From: Luidia sarsii
Lineage: Eukaryota; Echinodermata; Asteroidea; Paxillosida; Luidiidae
Assembly (NCBI GenBank): GCA_949987565.1
Contig: OX465110.1
Coordinates: 9,818,556 to 9,882,555, forward strand
DNA length: 64,000 nucleotides
Direction: 5' to 3'
Positions 22,800-35,854 of this stretch are shown piece by piece. Positions within the stretch are counted from its first letter, which is position 1. Every line of letters starts with the position of its first letter. The translations under genes were made by a program, and so were the position numbers. Under the pieces are notes generated by a model. It had not been told where the DNA came from, made no database searches, and worked only from the letters and a program-made list of their open reading frames with translations.

Positions 22800-25790
22800 G
22801 TAAGTGCACAAATTTGCTCTTGGATCATGATCCTTTGAAGGAGTGTACATTGATATCAATGCATCTTTATAAGGTCATAAATACAACATGTAAAGCATCA
22901 CCAAATACTCTCAACAAGTGACTTACACATACTACATGTTAACAGTACTGAGATTTACTACAATTTTGAGCATTGAAATTAAAGGCTTTATAGCTGTAAA
23001 ATGATGATACATGCAAATAAATGCTGCTTTTAAAATAATATGTAAATTTCTTTATTTCAAAAATTATTTTCATGATTACAGCTTGGTTGAGGAAATATTT
23101 CAAAAGGACTATGCAATGTGGCTCGCTATAGATCCATGCATGCTCGCTCATGTAAAGATGTCCTATGACTGATTGGTGCTACAATTTTACTTGGCAATGG
23201 ACATGTCTGAGTACAAATTAAGACCATCACTTAAAAATGCATTAGGTAGGTATAAAAACAAGTTACAGTAAATTGCCAACAACAGAGCATGTATTTCAGC
23301 ATTGTTTGTCTTTCCAAGAAAAGCACCATTAGGTTTGTCCTCAAAATCCCATACTGTTACATTATCAAGGTGCATATAAACAGGCATCAACTTCATAAAT
23401 CTTAAATGTCTACTAGGCAAGTTTCTATAAAAATCAGTATTTGAATTATTCTTGGCAGAGATGAGTCTTTGTAAAGAGGTAACAGTTGGAAAAGAAATGC
23501 CCAGCACAGATGACAAAGGTTAATGGAGATCACCAGCACTAAGCTGTACATTTCAGTTGATCAGTTGATCCTGTCTGCAATGCTCTGCAATGCCCAATTA
23601 AATCTTCTATTCAATGGTTTTCACATAACAAATGAATAACATGTTTATATGATTGTAAGATTCCTTTGCATTAAAATATCTTTAGGTCATCTTAGTTTTA
23701 ATGCTATCTTATAACCCTCCCAGCCACTCAAATAAAGCAAATACAATAACAAGAATGTAAAGCAGCAAAGGCTGTATTTTTGGGGGGATTAATTAATACG
23801 TAGTTCGGAAGGTGTCCCCACATACACTTATGAAGTATACAACAAACTGATGCTGGTCCACCATTTTTTTGCCCCAAAATTGTACTTTTCATTGGGTCTC
23901 CGTGAGAATTCCACACGTGCACTTTGAAAAGTCAAGGAACTGGTGGGTATATAAATAAACATGTATATGCATGTATGCCTGGGGTGTGGGCTTGTGTATT
24001 TTTTAAGGGGACATAACCTGCAAGTAGTCTTCCAGCAATTATCGTCTCACGTAGTTTGTCATGAAGTGGTATGACTTGTCTATGGAAAGCTGATAATTCA
24101 CCTGTACTCACAAAACTGTTGCATCTTGCATAGCGTCACATATTCAGCTGGTGCTCATATAAAAACTGATGATTTATTACATAACAGTATCCTGGATTCA
24201 CCAACAAATGGGTGATACTCCAAACACAGATTTAAAAATGTCTCACAATCTGGACCAGCCAGTCTGTTGAAAAAGGCCTGTTTTACATACTTCTGAAGAG
24301 AGGGTTTACAACTTTTAAGATAGTTAGCAACATTTGTATACTATAACAGGTTTCTTAGATTCTGGCCAGAAACTACAGTATGTACTATAACTCACATTAT
24401 TAACAAACATTTAATATTCTTCGCTTCAATTTATGATAGTGCCTACACGTGCACTGCTATGAATGTGCGACATTCTCTTTACAATTTTAATTACCTTATG
24501 CACAAAGTACAGAATCGTAGACCATTACAAACCACATCAGTAAAATAGTTGTTTGAAAGATCCACTTTCATATTTTGGATAAACAAATCATTTCATAAAA
24601 TAGTACTTAAAACACATTGGTTATGAACAAGGTTGAAAATATTAATTTTGAAATATAAAAGAAAGCTCTGGAGAAGAAGGGTGATGTAAAATCCATTCAA
24701 GATGAAGTATTATACTAATATTGTGTGCAACCTTGTCCACTTGTTCCCACTACCTTTCCTTATTTCACAGTTTTTCCTTTCCCTTTTGGAGGCCTTTGCT
24801 TTTTGATGATAATTCAAACTGAAGCAAACTTGGAAAAAACACAACCATTGCTTAAGGAGTTTTCAATACTTTTTTCCAATTTTTTAAATTGACAATAGCA
24901 TATTGACAATTTCTTGTAACTTATCTTACACTTTCAATAGAACATGTTCCATGACTTTTAAAGGAATATGCACATGTACACAAATGAATATTACAAAAGA
25001 TGGGAAGGATATTTCATTAAAGAATTAAATGAATTTAATGAAAATTTCATTAAATGAAGTACATTAAAAAAATTCATAATAATTTCAATGTACATTTTTA
25101 GGGTTAAGTTAAACTGCAAAATGACTGAAAGGCCCACTTTGTTGAATGGCACACTTAGCTGGGTCTTTGGATTTCATTTAAATTGAATGGTTTCACTTTA
25201 ATAAATGGATACTTGACTTTTATTTAAAGCCCATAACTTGTTTTTCCTATACGAAAACTGAATCAGCTTTTGATACATTCACAAGGCATTACTTGTTTTC
25301 AGTTGTAACCTTCTTTATATCATAGGATAGTTTTCATGTATATATTCATGTACCTGTACATATTCACTAAAGAAATGCATCAAAACATTACATCATTCCT
25401 ATATGTATATGCAACTAACAATGTATATGCAACTAACAATCTTAAAGGCAAAGACAGTCCAAACAGTCAATGGTTACTGTTGTTAGAAACATTATTTTAA
25501 TGCATATTTCAAATAATAAAAATATTTACTTCAATCCTGGGCAAAACTGCAAAAGGTTTAATTGTCACTTTTCAAAATATGAAAAAATGTATATTTGTTT
25601 TCTCTTCAGCAAAACAGCATTCATATCGAAAATGTTATCAATCAATTTTTACAGTACCTACAAAAATGGAACATTTCAAGCAAGCATTACTTCAAATGTT
25701 CATGTGCATCTATGATGCAAACATGGGAACTGCTACATGTATGACTGTCTCTAGTTAATGAAACTTCTTCAGCATGGCCCAAAATTTGGT
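22800..25790. other. AT-rich intergenic DNA
   Basis: Low-GC sequence with no coding signal I trust. The longest frame, 23187-23516 on the minus strand (109 codons), has no recognisable domain and no clear splice or start context. Confidence 0.5.
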
Positions 25791-25794
25791 TTAA

Positions 25795-26486
25795 CCACTT
25801 CGCGCCGGGACCTCCGAATCCGAAGGTCAATTTGATTGCCTATGTAACGGGGCCCTTCGAATCCGGGCACCACTATTGTCCACATTCTAAACAAAGACTC
25901 TTTTCAGCTTAGAACAAAGCAATACGAATCAGTACAAAGACACAGTACAAAGTTGCCACATGAATTGCAAGATTAGCATCAGTAATTGTGCAATTGTGGG
26001 ACTTTTACTGTGGAGGATTGAGGGATACCGCGCTGCAGCTGAAAGCACGCGGGGGACATTGTCTTTGCATGCCACACAGCCCAACGGTCGTCGGTCTGGC
26101 ATTGGAATTCCCCCCACATTCTTTACCGTAATCTGTACGCTCGTTTGTGGCCGACCAACTCGAAGATTTGACTGCCTGGAGTGGAGGCTGGAGTCTGCGG
26201 TCAGGGATTGTCAGCAGCGTACACGCACGCACACACACACGTCCGTTACGGTTCATTGACGATGCACAAAGGGCCCTTTTTCGAACGGATAATCTCTTGA
26301 CAAAAGCCACAACGACGTCCGAATTGTGCCAGGTTTGACTCTCTTGTACCCATAGTATACTCTTATCGATTTATTTCACATAAATATATTGTTCCGATTG
26401 TTTTAGCGAGATTTGAAAATGATGCATTGTTCAAAAACCCCCGTATAGCGGTCATAGGCGCTGAAAAAAAACCCGGCGCGAAGTGG
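25795..26486 (-). mobile_element. piggyBac-type MITE, copy P2
   Basis: A 692-bp copy in the opposite orientation to P1, between TTAA at 25791-25794 and 26487-26490, with CCACTTCGCGCCGGG at both ends in inverted orientation. The interior is highly similar to P1 and P5 over its whole length. Confidence 0.88.
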
Positions 26487-26802
26487 TTAAGAGCCATGCA
26501 AACTCATCCAATCCCAGTCTATTCACATATCTCCCTTCTGTTTTATTTCCCACTGGCAAAAATGCTATATCTTGTAAATATTTCCTACAGCTGTATTCAA
26601 TCCTGATAATACTCACTGACAATTGATTGTTTTCATATTTTCACTGTAGAGATACACTGACCAAAACACTGGATGATACTGGTACTGGCAATCACTTCCA
26701 TCCAAGCCCAAACTGCAGGTGCAATTAATGAACGTGCCAATTAATGACTGTCAAGAGAAAGGTCAAGCAGTATCACATTATATCTGCATGACAAACAAGT
26801 CT

Positions 26803-27400
26803 AAAGCCAGGTTTCCACAGGACTAAAATTTAACTAAGAAGATGGTTAAATGTCAAAAGTTTAAATCTTACCGTTGTTCCCACTTGGACTTTTGAGTCGG
26901 TTAATTTGACTGAGACGATGGTTCAAGTAACTAACTGTGCTGGCAATATAACGGCTCATGAGAGGGTGCGCTAGACCTTTGACGTAACAAAATAACATTG
27001 ATAGCACGTGAAATAAAAACATCATACGGAAGATCATTGCAGTGTGGGGAAAAACAACAACCCCAAAACAGAAGCCTCAAGGGAAAAAACTTGTGGCTTG
27101 CTACATATTTGGACAAAAAGAAACACCAATGCATGCCAAGTGTCAGCTATGTTTATACATGAGGGTCGATATGGTCAACATAGCGTCTGACATGTAAGCA
27201 GAGATGCCGTGCAGTGCATGGGCGATGCCCTAAGCTGGATGAGATTTTTAACTAAAACATGTTTTACCAAGTGGTACATTTCCATTGGACTAATCAGCTC
27301 CAGCCAGTAAAAGTACATAACCATTCGGCTTGGTTTACATAACTGAGAGAAAAGTTTACTGGACCCTTTCCACTGGAAACATGGCTTCAGTAGACTAAAA
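26803..27400. repeat. Diverged element related to the Harbinger-like MITE
   Basis: Degraded motifs resembling 18499-19107: AAGCCAGGTTTCCACAGGAC, CCCACTTGGACTTTTGAGTC and GGTTAATTTGACTGAGACG at the left, and CTGGACCCTTTCCACTGG at the right. Ends and target duplication are not clear. A 134-codon minus ORF spanning it is judged accidental. Confidence 0.35.
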
Positions 27401-28218
27401 AAGATTTCAATGCCACATGGAATATGAAGGATGTCTTTACCATGATGATGATTCTCTATGGAATACTGATGGCTATATGTCACTACACCATTGTTTTTAC
27501 ACCAATCATTCGTTGCAAGTCTTGGGCACAATTTGGGTTTGTTAATTTGCTTAATTATTTTATTCACACTTTTTTTCAAAACATATTATGCAATAAAAAT
27601 GTGCTAAAAAATTAATATCTGATCATGAATGATATGACTTCTTTGAATCACATATTTAGTTGGGTTGATGTACATGTATTTCATCTGATGTTTGATATCA
27701 AACATCCACATGTTGACTTCCACCAAATGCTTCCCACTAATGTCCATTTCTCTACTGGTACAAAAAAGTTACCTGGGCTCCTGGCTCAAAGGTACATTTA
27801 TTTACACTCTTGGCATTTGGCTTAATGATTAAACAAATTCTCACCGAAGAAGCATAGGTCATTCCTTTGATGTCACTACTATTTGATAACATGAATAACC
27901 AAATCTGATAACCAAAATCAAAGTTTAACAAACATGAATGTGACAACGTAATGTTCTCTCAACTTCTCTGGTACACAAGTACAGTACAGTACAGTACAGG
28001 TACACAAGTACAGTATTAACAGTATTAACCAGTACTAAGATAGCATGTGTTTCTATGATTTAAAAAACATATCTAAATTGAAAGTGAGGTATGTGCATTC
28101 TGGATCTTATTGCATCATTGTCAGAGAAAAGACGACACTTCCAAACAGTGGGAGAAGTTATAGGAAAGAGCCATTGAACAAAAATGTCGATCATCAAAAT
28201 AAATTCAAGTAAACATCC
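27401..28218. other. Intergenic sequence with a GTACA microsatellite
   Basis: AT-rich; a short AGTACAGTACAGTACAG tract lies near 27980. Nothing else supportable. Confidence 0.5.
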
Positions 28219-28636
28219 TTAAATCAAAAAATTTAGTGGGCCTGACGTTTTGATCCTAGCAGGACCTTTCTCAAAGGCAGAGTGACAAAGACAAAACAGA
28301 TACATGTACACAAAGGAAGGGGGAAGAGAGTGAATAGGACACGGATGAGAAACAAAGGACAAAGAGTAAAGCTGGTAGGGTGAGATCAAAGGGGAGGGCA
28401 AGGAGTAGGGTAGGGATTAGTGAGCAGAGGGGGGAAAGATCAAAGAGAGAAGTGTGGACGAGTGAACACAAAAGAAGTACCGTATATCAGAAAGCTGCAT
28501 GGTGTTAGTCATTACCCTCCTGGATGTTGAGACCATGTGGTTGAATAGTCCGAAGACGCTTCATCCACATTTTCTCATGGCTAAGACAGACAGCATTACT
28601 ACAGTGACCAAGGGATTCTATGGAAAACAGTCTTCT
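28219..28636 (-). mobile_element. Penelope-like element A, inverted 3'-end arm
   Basis: A minus-strand copy of the 3' part of the element: the hammerhead-like terminal motif (TCCTAGCAGGACC and its flank near 28252-28268) and the region just downstream of the endonuclease. It changes to the + strand arm at a C-run near 28630. Same head-to-head layout as copy B. Confidence 0.7.
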
Positions 28637-30190
28637 CCCCCCCCCCCCCATCTGTGACATAACCACCCTCATGAGGCTGGTGCTGGCCAAGAACAATTTC
28701 TCCTTTCTTGGCAAGCACTATCTCCAAAATCTCCATGGGCACGCACATGGCTCCTTCCTCTGCTTGCCTCTTCATGGGTGACCTTGAGGAACGCATGCTC
28801 AGTGAGGCTCCATGCCGTCCCTGGATTTGGTGGAGATACATAGATGTTTTCTTCATTTGGACCAGGGACGGTAGCAGCTTGAATGCCTTCTTTGACCACA
28901 TCAATTCCTTCCACAGGACTATCAAATTTACATGGGAGCAGTCTCTTCAGCAGACCCACTTTCTGGATGTCACCGTCCGGAAAGACCTCAATACACTTAC
29001 TACTGACTTGTATTCTAAGCCCGACACTCATCAATATCTCCATTCCTCCAGTTGTCACCCCAGACACTGCAAGACTGGTATAGCTTACAGCCAGGCCCTC
29101 AGATTGAGGCGCATATGTTCCAATGAGTCTGACGTTAGCCGCCATACACGTGTATTGGCCAGTAACTTGGTTGCTAGAGGCTATAGTTCTCGCCAAGTGA
29201 AGAACACCATTGCTAAAGTCTATTCCATTCCCAGAAGTTCTCAAACAAAAGGACAATCCCAAGGTTCCCTTAGTTACTTCCTACCACCCTTCTCTTCCTC
29301 CTCTCAGGAAGATAACTAAGGAAAACCACCACATTCTCTACACTTCAGATCGTCTGGCTGATGCCATTCCAAATTTGCCTGTTTTAGCTTTCAGGCGCCC
29401 CCGTGACCTGTGTGACTTAATAGTCCGAGCAGAGGTTCCCCCTTTGGACACTTCACATCCCACTAAATTTGGTACATACCTCAAAATGCATGGTTTGCAA
29501 GACACATGTCAAGGAAATATACTCTTTCAATTGACATTCTTCTGGAACTACCTACACGACCTATGGCTCTATCACGTGCACTACCTCAAATATCATATAC
29601 CTCATCTCTTGTAGAGTTTTAATGTTCAGTATAAAACGTATCTATAGCCATAGGTCTACAATCAAAACCGGTAAAATGGACACCCCTGTTGAGTATCACT
29701 TCAATCTCGCTGATCATTCGAATATCAGATATGAGTGTACTTGGCATAGAATCCCTTGGTCATCGTAGTAATGCTGTCCGTCTTAGCCGTGAGAAAATGT
29801 GGATGAAGCGTCTTCAGACTATTCAACCACATGGTCTCAACATCCAGGAGGGAAATGACTAACACCATGCAGCTTTCTGATAATCCTTCTTTTGTGTTCA
29901 CTCCTTAAGGCTTCTCTCTTTGATCTTTCCCCCCTCATGTCACTAATCTCTACCCTACTCTTTGCCTTTCCCTTTGATCTCACCCTACCAGCTTTACTCT
30001 TTGTCCTTTGTTTCTCATCTGTGTACTATTCACTCTCTTCCCCTTCCTTCGTGTACATGTATCTGTTTTGTCCTGGTCACTCTGCCTTTGAGAAAGGTCC
30101 TATTAGGATCGAAACGTCAGGCCCACTAAATTTTAAGATTTGCATTTTGTTAATTTTAGTCAGTAAGCAGTTTGCAACATTTTTGTATAT
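28637..30190 (+). mobile_element. Penelope-like element A, + strand arm
   Basis: 5'-truncated: starts in the middle of the reverse transcriptase, continues through the thumb and the GIY-YIG region, then the terminal motif GGTCCTATTAGGATCGAAAC near 30094. It ends with a tail shared with copy B (CAGTTTGCAACATTTTTGTA). Frameshifts make it non-coding. Confidence 0.75.
28660..29614 (+). pseudogene. Penelope-like reverse transcriptase/endonuclease, broken
   Basis: Translates in patches to the palm and thumb of a Penelope-like RT: LVLAKNNFSFLGKHYLQ, MAPSSACLFMGDLEERM, then WWRYIDVFFIW. The catalytic box reads YID-V where copy B has YIDD-V, so one catalytic Asp codon is deleted. Downstream are LNTLTTDLYSKP and SRQVKNTIAKVYSIPRSS, then a frameshift before the GIY-YIG region. 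The fingers and N-terminus are absent. PLE RTs are telomerase-related and paired with a GIY-YIG nuclease. This copy cannot encode an active enzyme. Confidence 0.75.
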
Positions 30191-30354
30191 CACTCTGTGA
30201 TTATTCAGTGTACTAGTTTTAGTGACTTCACAAGAAACGGAAAAATGTCAATCTGTTTGAAGGGTTCAAGTTTGCTTGTAAGCTTGCCTTACAACAATGT
30301 CAATATTTTCATAAGGTTAAGCTATAATTCAGAAAAGCAATGGGCAGCAGTTGC

Positions 30355-30723
30355 TTAGTACTGGCTGTAGGCATACTTCCTGTCTAATTTAGGATGACCA
30401 CGTGAAACACCTCCTGCCTGGACCCCAGTCACTCCACTCATGGCTCCACCCCCAACACCTCCCTGTGGTAAGGGCTGGCTAGGGACCAGTCTAGAGAGGG
30501 AACCTGCTGGAGACACAGGAGTAGATCCACCTGTGGGCGGCCACATGGCAGGCTGCCTGAGCATTACCGGATCACTCCACTGTGGAGTAAGGGGTGGATG
30601 GACAAGTAGCTGTTCTTGAGAATGCTGGGGGTAAGGTCTGGGTGACAAGGAGGCACAATCACAAGGAGATATAGGCCGTTGCCATAGTACTTTAGGTGGC
30701 CAGGTCTTGGTGGATTTAGGTTC
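30355..30723 (-). CDS. Unidentified gene, last exon (10 of 10 seen)
   Basis: Minus-strand terminal exon, acceptor TTTACAAG, stop TAA at 30355-30357; 122 codons. Starts EPKSTKTWPPKVLWQRP, then a Pro/Gly/Ser/Gln-rich stretch, ending RGHPKLDRKYAYSQY. The composition suggests a disordered C-terminal tail. It continues in phase 0 from the exon at 31018. The gene runs towards twsg1, tail to tail, about 10.9 kb from its stop. Confidence 0.72.
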   Translation of the reverse strand, partial: EPKSTKTWPPKVLWQRPISPCDCASLSPRPYPQHSQEQLLVHPPLTPQWSDPVMLRQPAMWPPTGGSTPVSPAGSLSRLVPSQPLPQGGVGGGAMSGVTGVQAGGVSRGHPKLDRKYAYSQY

Positions 30724-31017
30724 CTTGTAAACGGAGGAAAAGAAACCACAGTTAAGTATGAAATAATGCCAAATACGTGTACTATGTATTAAGGTAAATA
30801 ATCAGGCAAATGTCATACAAAAATGACATATCACATTGCCCAGGATTTATGTTGTTTCTATTTAAATATTCATTTGAAAGTTATTTCAATTTCAACCTGT
30901 GGCAAACATTCAACCAACCAATCAAAGATCAGAGTGCTCCATGGTAAAAACAATAGAATAAATCTATGCAAGCATCTGTCGGTGCAAAGATTGTGCATTG
31001 ACTTAAAAACAACCTAC

Positions 31018-31111
31018 CATCTGTGCAACTTCTAGGTATTTCATGGCAGCCTGGCCGGTAGGGTCAAACCCTCTGCCACGGATCACCTCCTCCCCCCCAC
31101 TACTGTGTCTC
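31018..31111 (-). CDS. Unidentified gene, exon 9
   Basis: 94 nt between the acceptor TTTTTCTTCAG and the donor ATG/GTAGGT. Encodes RHSSGGEEVIRGRGFDP and TGQAAMKYLEVAQM. Its phase fits both the preceding exon (47626-47751, phase 2) and the last exon (phase 0), which is the main evidence that it is real. The basic and helical look suggests a conserved module, but I do not recognise the family. Confidence 0.72.
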
Positions 31112-32091
31112 CTGAAGAAAAAGGTAATGTCCACCAAGAGTCTGTCAGCATACACAAGTCAAATGTTATCATACACCAGTGTATATGGTAGGTCATGGTC
31201 CCAAATGAAAAACAAATGGCTCCCTTGATTACATGTACTTGTGATATCACAAGGTTTATGATTGCCAGTTGTTCATTTGGTACTCTATTGTACATACTTG
31301 CCCCAAGATATCATTGAATAATGTAATTGGAAATTAATGTCAAATTTGTAAAAACGTGACATATCGGGTATACAGTATGACAAGAGAATAAGATAAAAAG
31401 TATCAGTCATGTCTACTCATGAGCCCATGGGGTTGGTTTACAAAATGTTAAAAAGCTTTTCTTTCTAGTTACTTTCTGTACAAATCTTTCATGAATATGC
31501 ATCAACTTAATCTTGAGAATTGAACATCTAGAATGCTTTCTCGTGTGCATACATACAGCATGCCTGATTTGGTACATGTATCTCCTGAAAGGTGTCATTT
31601 GCATGGTTAATGGTCCAAGCTGCATTTTGGTACTTTACACATCATACGGGCTCATACACTCAATGGTTCATCGTATACAACCTTGGCATAGACAACAACA
31701 CCACAATTTCAATATCCTGTCACACAATGTAGGCTAATTAAATATTATACTCGGACTTACCAAAGAGCGAACTTCAAGACAATTTATTTTCTGTCTCTTG
31801 CCACAGCTTCAACTTTTTGTTACTTTGCCAGATACCAATTTTGTTTTTGGGCAAGCTGGCATCAGGAGTATGGGCTGGTAGGCCCCAAAACATACATCAA
31901 GCAAACAAAGGACTCCCAGGTCTGGTGTACATGTACATCTATTATCATTTGGCTTCCAGGCCAACCATGGGCTCAACCCTGGTTGTGCTATGGATCATAC
32001 TGCACACACCTCCCCCTTGGGTACATAAGAGGGTGCGGCTGACCCCCTTACAAATATCAAATTAACGTGAATGATGGCAAATACTGTAATA
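31112..32091. other. Intron sequence before the repeat array
   Basis: Unique-looking AT-rich intron DNA; no other feature supported. Confidence 0.5.
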
Positions 32092-32850
32092 ACTAGAGAT
32101 TTATGTCTGTTGGCAAACAGAACGTAACGCTTTTCCGCATCTGGTTCTCTTAAAAAAATATATAAAAAATAATAGTAATTGACATCAACAGGGATCAAAC
32201 TCATAATCTCCATTTCTACCCCAAAACACGCGTGCATATTTTGTGCACGAAGTAAAAAAAAACCTAGTTTTACTATATATTGGGTGTAGGCCCCTTTTAG
32301 CATCATTTTGATTGAATTCATGAAGGGGGCAACTCTGTGTTTCGAACCCGTACCCTCCATTCCTATCCCAAAATGCACGTGCAAATTTTGTGCACAAAGT
32401 CTATGTATGATATTCAAAAAATCATAATAATTCTGAACAATGATCAATTGACTCCAAACTCAGGATTTTGAATGTCTAGCCCAATAGCTAAATGCCACCA
32501 AATTTCGAGAAAATTGAGCATTGGCTAATATGTGCTTTATAATCACGCATTTTGATGACGTCACAATTGCGTCATGGCATTTTGGCCCCGAAGGGTGTTT
32601 CTAAACTACATCCCCAATAGATATAAATTAAAAAATCAAAAAATCTCCCTCCGTTGGCCAAATATGCCCAATTGAATGGTTAAATCTGAAAAGTTTATTA
32701 CCTCATAAATATTCATGAGATAGGGTCACGATCAAATAAGGGCAATTTTTGGATACACCTCTTCCCAACTAAGATATACAGAAGTGCAAAGCTGAAACCA
32801 AACGAACTTCAACTTTTGCTAATAATGCAGTTTGAAATTTGCCCCTTTAA

Positions 32851-34897
32851 CCACTTCGCGCCGGGACCTCCGAATCCGGAGAAAAAAACTTGAGCCCGCT
32901 GGCCGGTACCTCCGAACTCGGAGACCGCAGAATGCGTATCAGTTACAAGCCCGGCAGCCCTAAACAATGGACAAGCTGGCTCTATTCAATGTACCGGGCC
33001 CTGCGCTTGGTCTCCCCCGTTCGCGGGGACAGAAACTTGCGGTTTCAGTGGCTCAATGGGGTTGAGCGAGGGTTGAGACAATAACGGGTTCGCGGTCATG
33101 CTAAATTGCTTTACAGCCGTATTGCGATCGATTGGGTGTATTCTTAAGACACTTGAGTGACAGGATGGAGGAATAGAGACAGTTTAGCCATTCAATGAAT
33201 TGGCATATCAGCAGGCCACATACAATGGTGCCAATTCATATTCAGGCCACATATACTTGAACAATATAATTGGCCTTGCATTTTAGCTAATAAATAGGCT
33301 GCGCCTCGATCATCTCTCCTGCTCTCTTCCTTGTATCACGATGGCCGATGTCTCGTCTGAATCCTCGGGTCTGAGCCAGTCTGACTCTGACTGCGACTGT
33401 GCCGCTATCGGTAGTTGCTCAGCGCCTGAAGGCCCGCGCTGGCCCTTCCTCCACCCTGGCAACCTGGCCGGGCCAAGCGCTTCTTCGGCCGACCCAACGT
33501 TCCATTGGGACGAACACGATCGCTTGCCATTCAGATACGGCTTTTCCGGAAGAGGGGATGCAATCGATCTGCGGCTCTCCCAATACTCCACCTACCGGAC
33601 ATTCGTTTGTTGTCCACCATGGATACACCGGAACTCCGTCCATCCGGTAAGAGGGACCGCGCCGCCAACGAGCGGGTGAAGCCCGCGTGTGTCCTCGCCT
33701 ACAGGCTGATAGGTGGCGTTGACCGGAGCGACCAGCTAGCTGCAAACCATCGGTCAGCTCGCAAGTCCATAAAATGGTACAAGAAACTGTTTTTCTATAT
33801 GATGGACTTGACGCTGGTAAACAGCTACGCTGTCTCTCTTGCTCTCGGTCATCGAGGGCCCTTCCTTGACTTCCTCAGAGAACTGGCACGGGAGCTCCTG
33901 TTTGATGAGCCCCTTCCGCAGTATGGCATCCGCCGCCAGCTACCAGCGGCACCGGTCGAGCAGGTTGGCCATCACTTCCCCCGGTCCTTGGAGCGGACAC
34001 ACTACGGCAATTTCCGCTACCGGTACTGCGTTCATTGCTCAGTCCAGGGCAAGCTTTGTGCGTTGATCCTTGCTTCCGTGAGCACCACGCTCCATAGTGA
34101 AATAAAATATGAAAAAAAGATACCTCTGACACCTGAACAATCCTGTCTCGTGTTGTCATTATTCCTCCATTATTCACTCAATACTAACTTTTATAGTAAA
34201 ATGGGATAAAGGTTGTTTTGAACGGGCTCCACACTTTAGAACAAGATCAACATTGAGCCATTTATATGCAATATAAAAATTAGTCCATTTATACAATATA
34301 AAAATCAGCCCCTGTACTACTAGAATCAAGCTCGTTCCCAAGAGCATGCTGCCCCGGTCAGTCCGCACCCCACTGTCTCCCGGCGATAAGGGAGCAGCGA
34401 GCGGTCGGTAGAGGGCTTACGGACACCTGCTGACCGAAGCGAGTCAACCGCATTCTACAGATGGTCACACATACCGACACTACCCATACATTGTCTCAGC
34501 CCTCGCCCACCGGGGTTGTTACGAAACCAACCCATCGCCCCGACCGCAATCGTCCTGCCAGGCCCTGACCGACTACACTCAAGATTGGCCCCATTGGAGT
34601 GCAGGCATTTTTTGTGGTCAAGCACTGTACGCACACACGTACACACGTTATCCAGACACGCTCCACTGGCAGCGAACAAAGGTCACTAATCCTGGTGGAA
34701 TAAAGGGGGCTCAAAAGCCACACAACGTCTCGGATTGTGCCTTGTTTGAAAGACAACAAATTATAGCATCGGTTGCACGATTTATATTATCGTACATGAT
34801 TTGTATCAATTTTTATTGAATTTTGAAAATGATACAGAACTCAAAATGCCCCGGACAGTGGTCACGACCCCATTTATGTGGCCCCGCCGCGAAGTGG
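32851..34897 (+). mobile_element. piggyBac element with deleted transposase (P3)
   Basis: A 2,047-bp element between TTAA at 32847-32850 and 34898-34901. Left end CCACTTCGCGCCGGGACCTC, right end (inward) CCACTTCGCGGCGGGGCC. These are the same termini as the MITEs P1, P2 and P5, so this copy represents the autonomous lineage that could have mobilised them. Inside is a shortened transposase gene. The insertion sits exactly in the TTTAAAG of the 0.9-kb repeat. Confidence 0.85.
33341..34110 (+). pseudogene. piggyBac transposase remnant (DDE_Tnp_1_7 type)
   Basis: The first ATG at 33341 opens an acidic, Ser/Asp-rich N-terminus (ESSGLSQSDSDCDCAA) typical of piggyBac transposases. From about 33619, in another frame, the C-terminal part follows: ANERVKPACVLAYRL, the family hallmark GGVDRSDQ, then KKLFFYMMDLTLVNSYAV, and a start of the Cys-rich tail (YRYCVHC). 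The middle, with most catalytic Asp residues, is deleted and the frame changes between the halves. Intact proteins are about 550-600 residues; fewer than 250 remain. Not functional. Confidence 0.8.
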
Positions 34898-35077
34898 TTA
34901 AAGCACTGTCACGTGACCCGTGATGACGTCATGAAGTTTTCAAGACAACTGTGCACAACTTCAGCAAGGGTTCTATGCATTTGCCAAGTTTGAAAAAATG
35001 TTCAGTGGCCAAAGTGCCGCCTACAAAACCCCTGTGCTTTGTCTATGGGATTTTTCCGACAAAAAAAAGAAGAAAAA

Positions 35078-35854
35078 ACTAGAGATATATGTCTGTTGGC
35101 AAACAGAACATAACGCTTTTCCGCATCTGGTTCTCTTAAAAAAAAAAAAAAATCATAAAAAATTGACATTAACAGGATTCGAACCCGTAACCTCCATTCC
35201 TACCCCAAAACGCATGTGCATATTTTGTGCACAAAGAGTATGGGACTTAATTAGATTTTTCAAAAAATCATAGCAATTCTGAACAATGGTCAGTTGCTTC
35301 CAAACTAAATGCCCACCAAATTTCGAGTAGATTGACCTTTGGCAATTATGTGTTTTAAAAACACACATTTTGATGACGTCACGATTGCGTCATGACATTT
35401 TGGCCCTTGTGGGTGTTTTTTAACTACATTCCCAATAGATATAAACAAAAAAATTAAAAAAATCTTGCTCCATTGGCCAAATATGCTCAATTGAATGTGA
35501 AAATCTGAAAAGTTCATGACCTCATTATTATTCATGAGATGACGTCACCATCAAATGAGGGAAATTTTTGGATACACCTTTTCCCAACTTAGATATAGTG
35601 TAAAATTGAAACCAAACGAAATTGCATTTTTGCTTAAAATGGAGTTTGAAATTTGCCCCTTTAAAGCACTGTCACGTGACACATGATGACATCATGACAA
35701 TTCTAAGACAACTGTGCACTAGCTCAACATAGGCTCTATGCATTTGCAAAGTTTGAAAAAAATCCAAGTGTGTTCAATGGCAAAAGTGCCGTGGAGAAAA
35801 ACCCTGTACAAAGTCTATGGGATTATTCCGACCAGAAAAAGAAGAAGAAAAAAA
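35078..35854 (+). repeat. 0.9-kb repeat unit R2
   Basis: A 777-bp copy with landmarks in the same order as R1. ACGGGTTCGAATCC (reverse strand) resembles a tRNA T-arm and Pol III box B. TGATGACGTCA octamers recur, with CACGTGAC E-box-like motifs beside the TTTAAAGCACTGTC segment. Not coding. Confidence 0.8.

Larger units (their letters stand above)
32092..35077 (+). repeat. 0.9-kb repeat unit R1, split by a piggyBac element
   Basis: Begins ACTAGAGATTTATGTCTG and GGCAAACAGAAC, followed by TTTTCCGCATCTGGTTCTCT. It continues through a T-arm-like motif and CRE-like octamers, and ends near GGGATTTTTCCGAC and an AAGAAG tract. A piggyBac element at 32851-34897 interrupts it at a TTAA. Joined across the TTAA, the unit is about 935 bp and matches the uninterrupted GCCCCTTTAAAGCACTGTCA of the other copies. 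Confidence 0.8.

Noticed and set aside
23187..23516. 109-codon minus ORF as a possible gene.
   Set aside because: AT-rich region, no recognised domain, no supporting exons or conserved start; expected by chance over this length.
33505..34209. 234-codon frame as a host (domesticated) piggyBac-derived gene.
   Set aside because: It lies between TTAA-flanked transposon ends, lacks the catalytic middle and begins in a shifted frame, so it is a deletion derivative.
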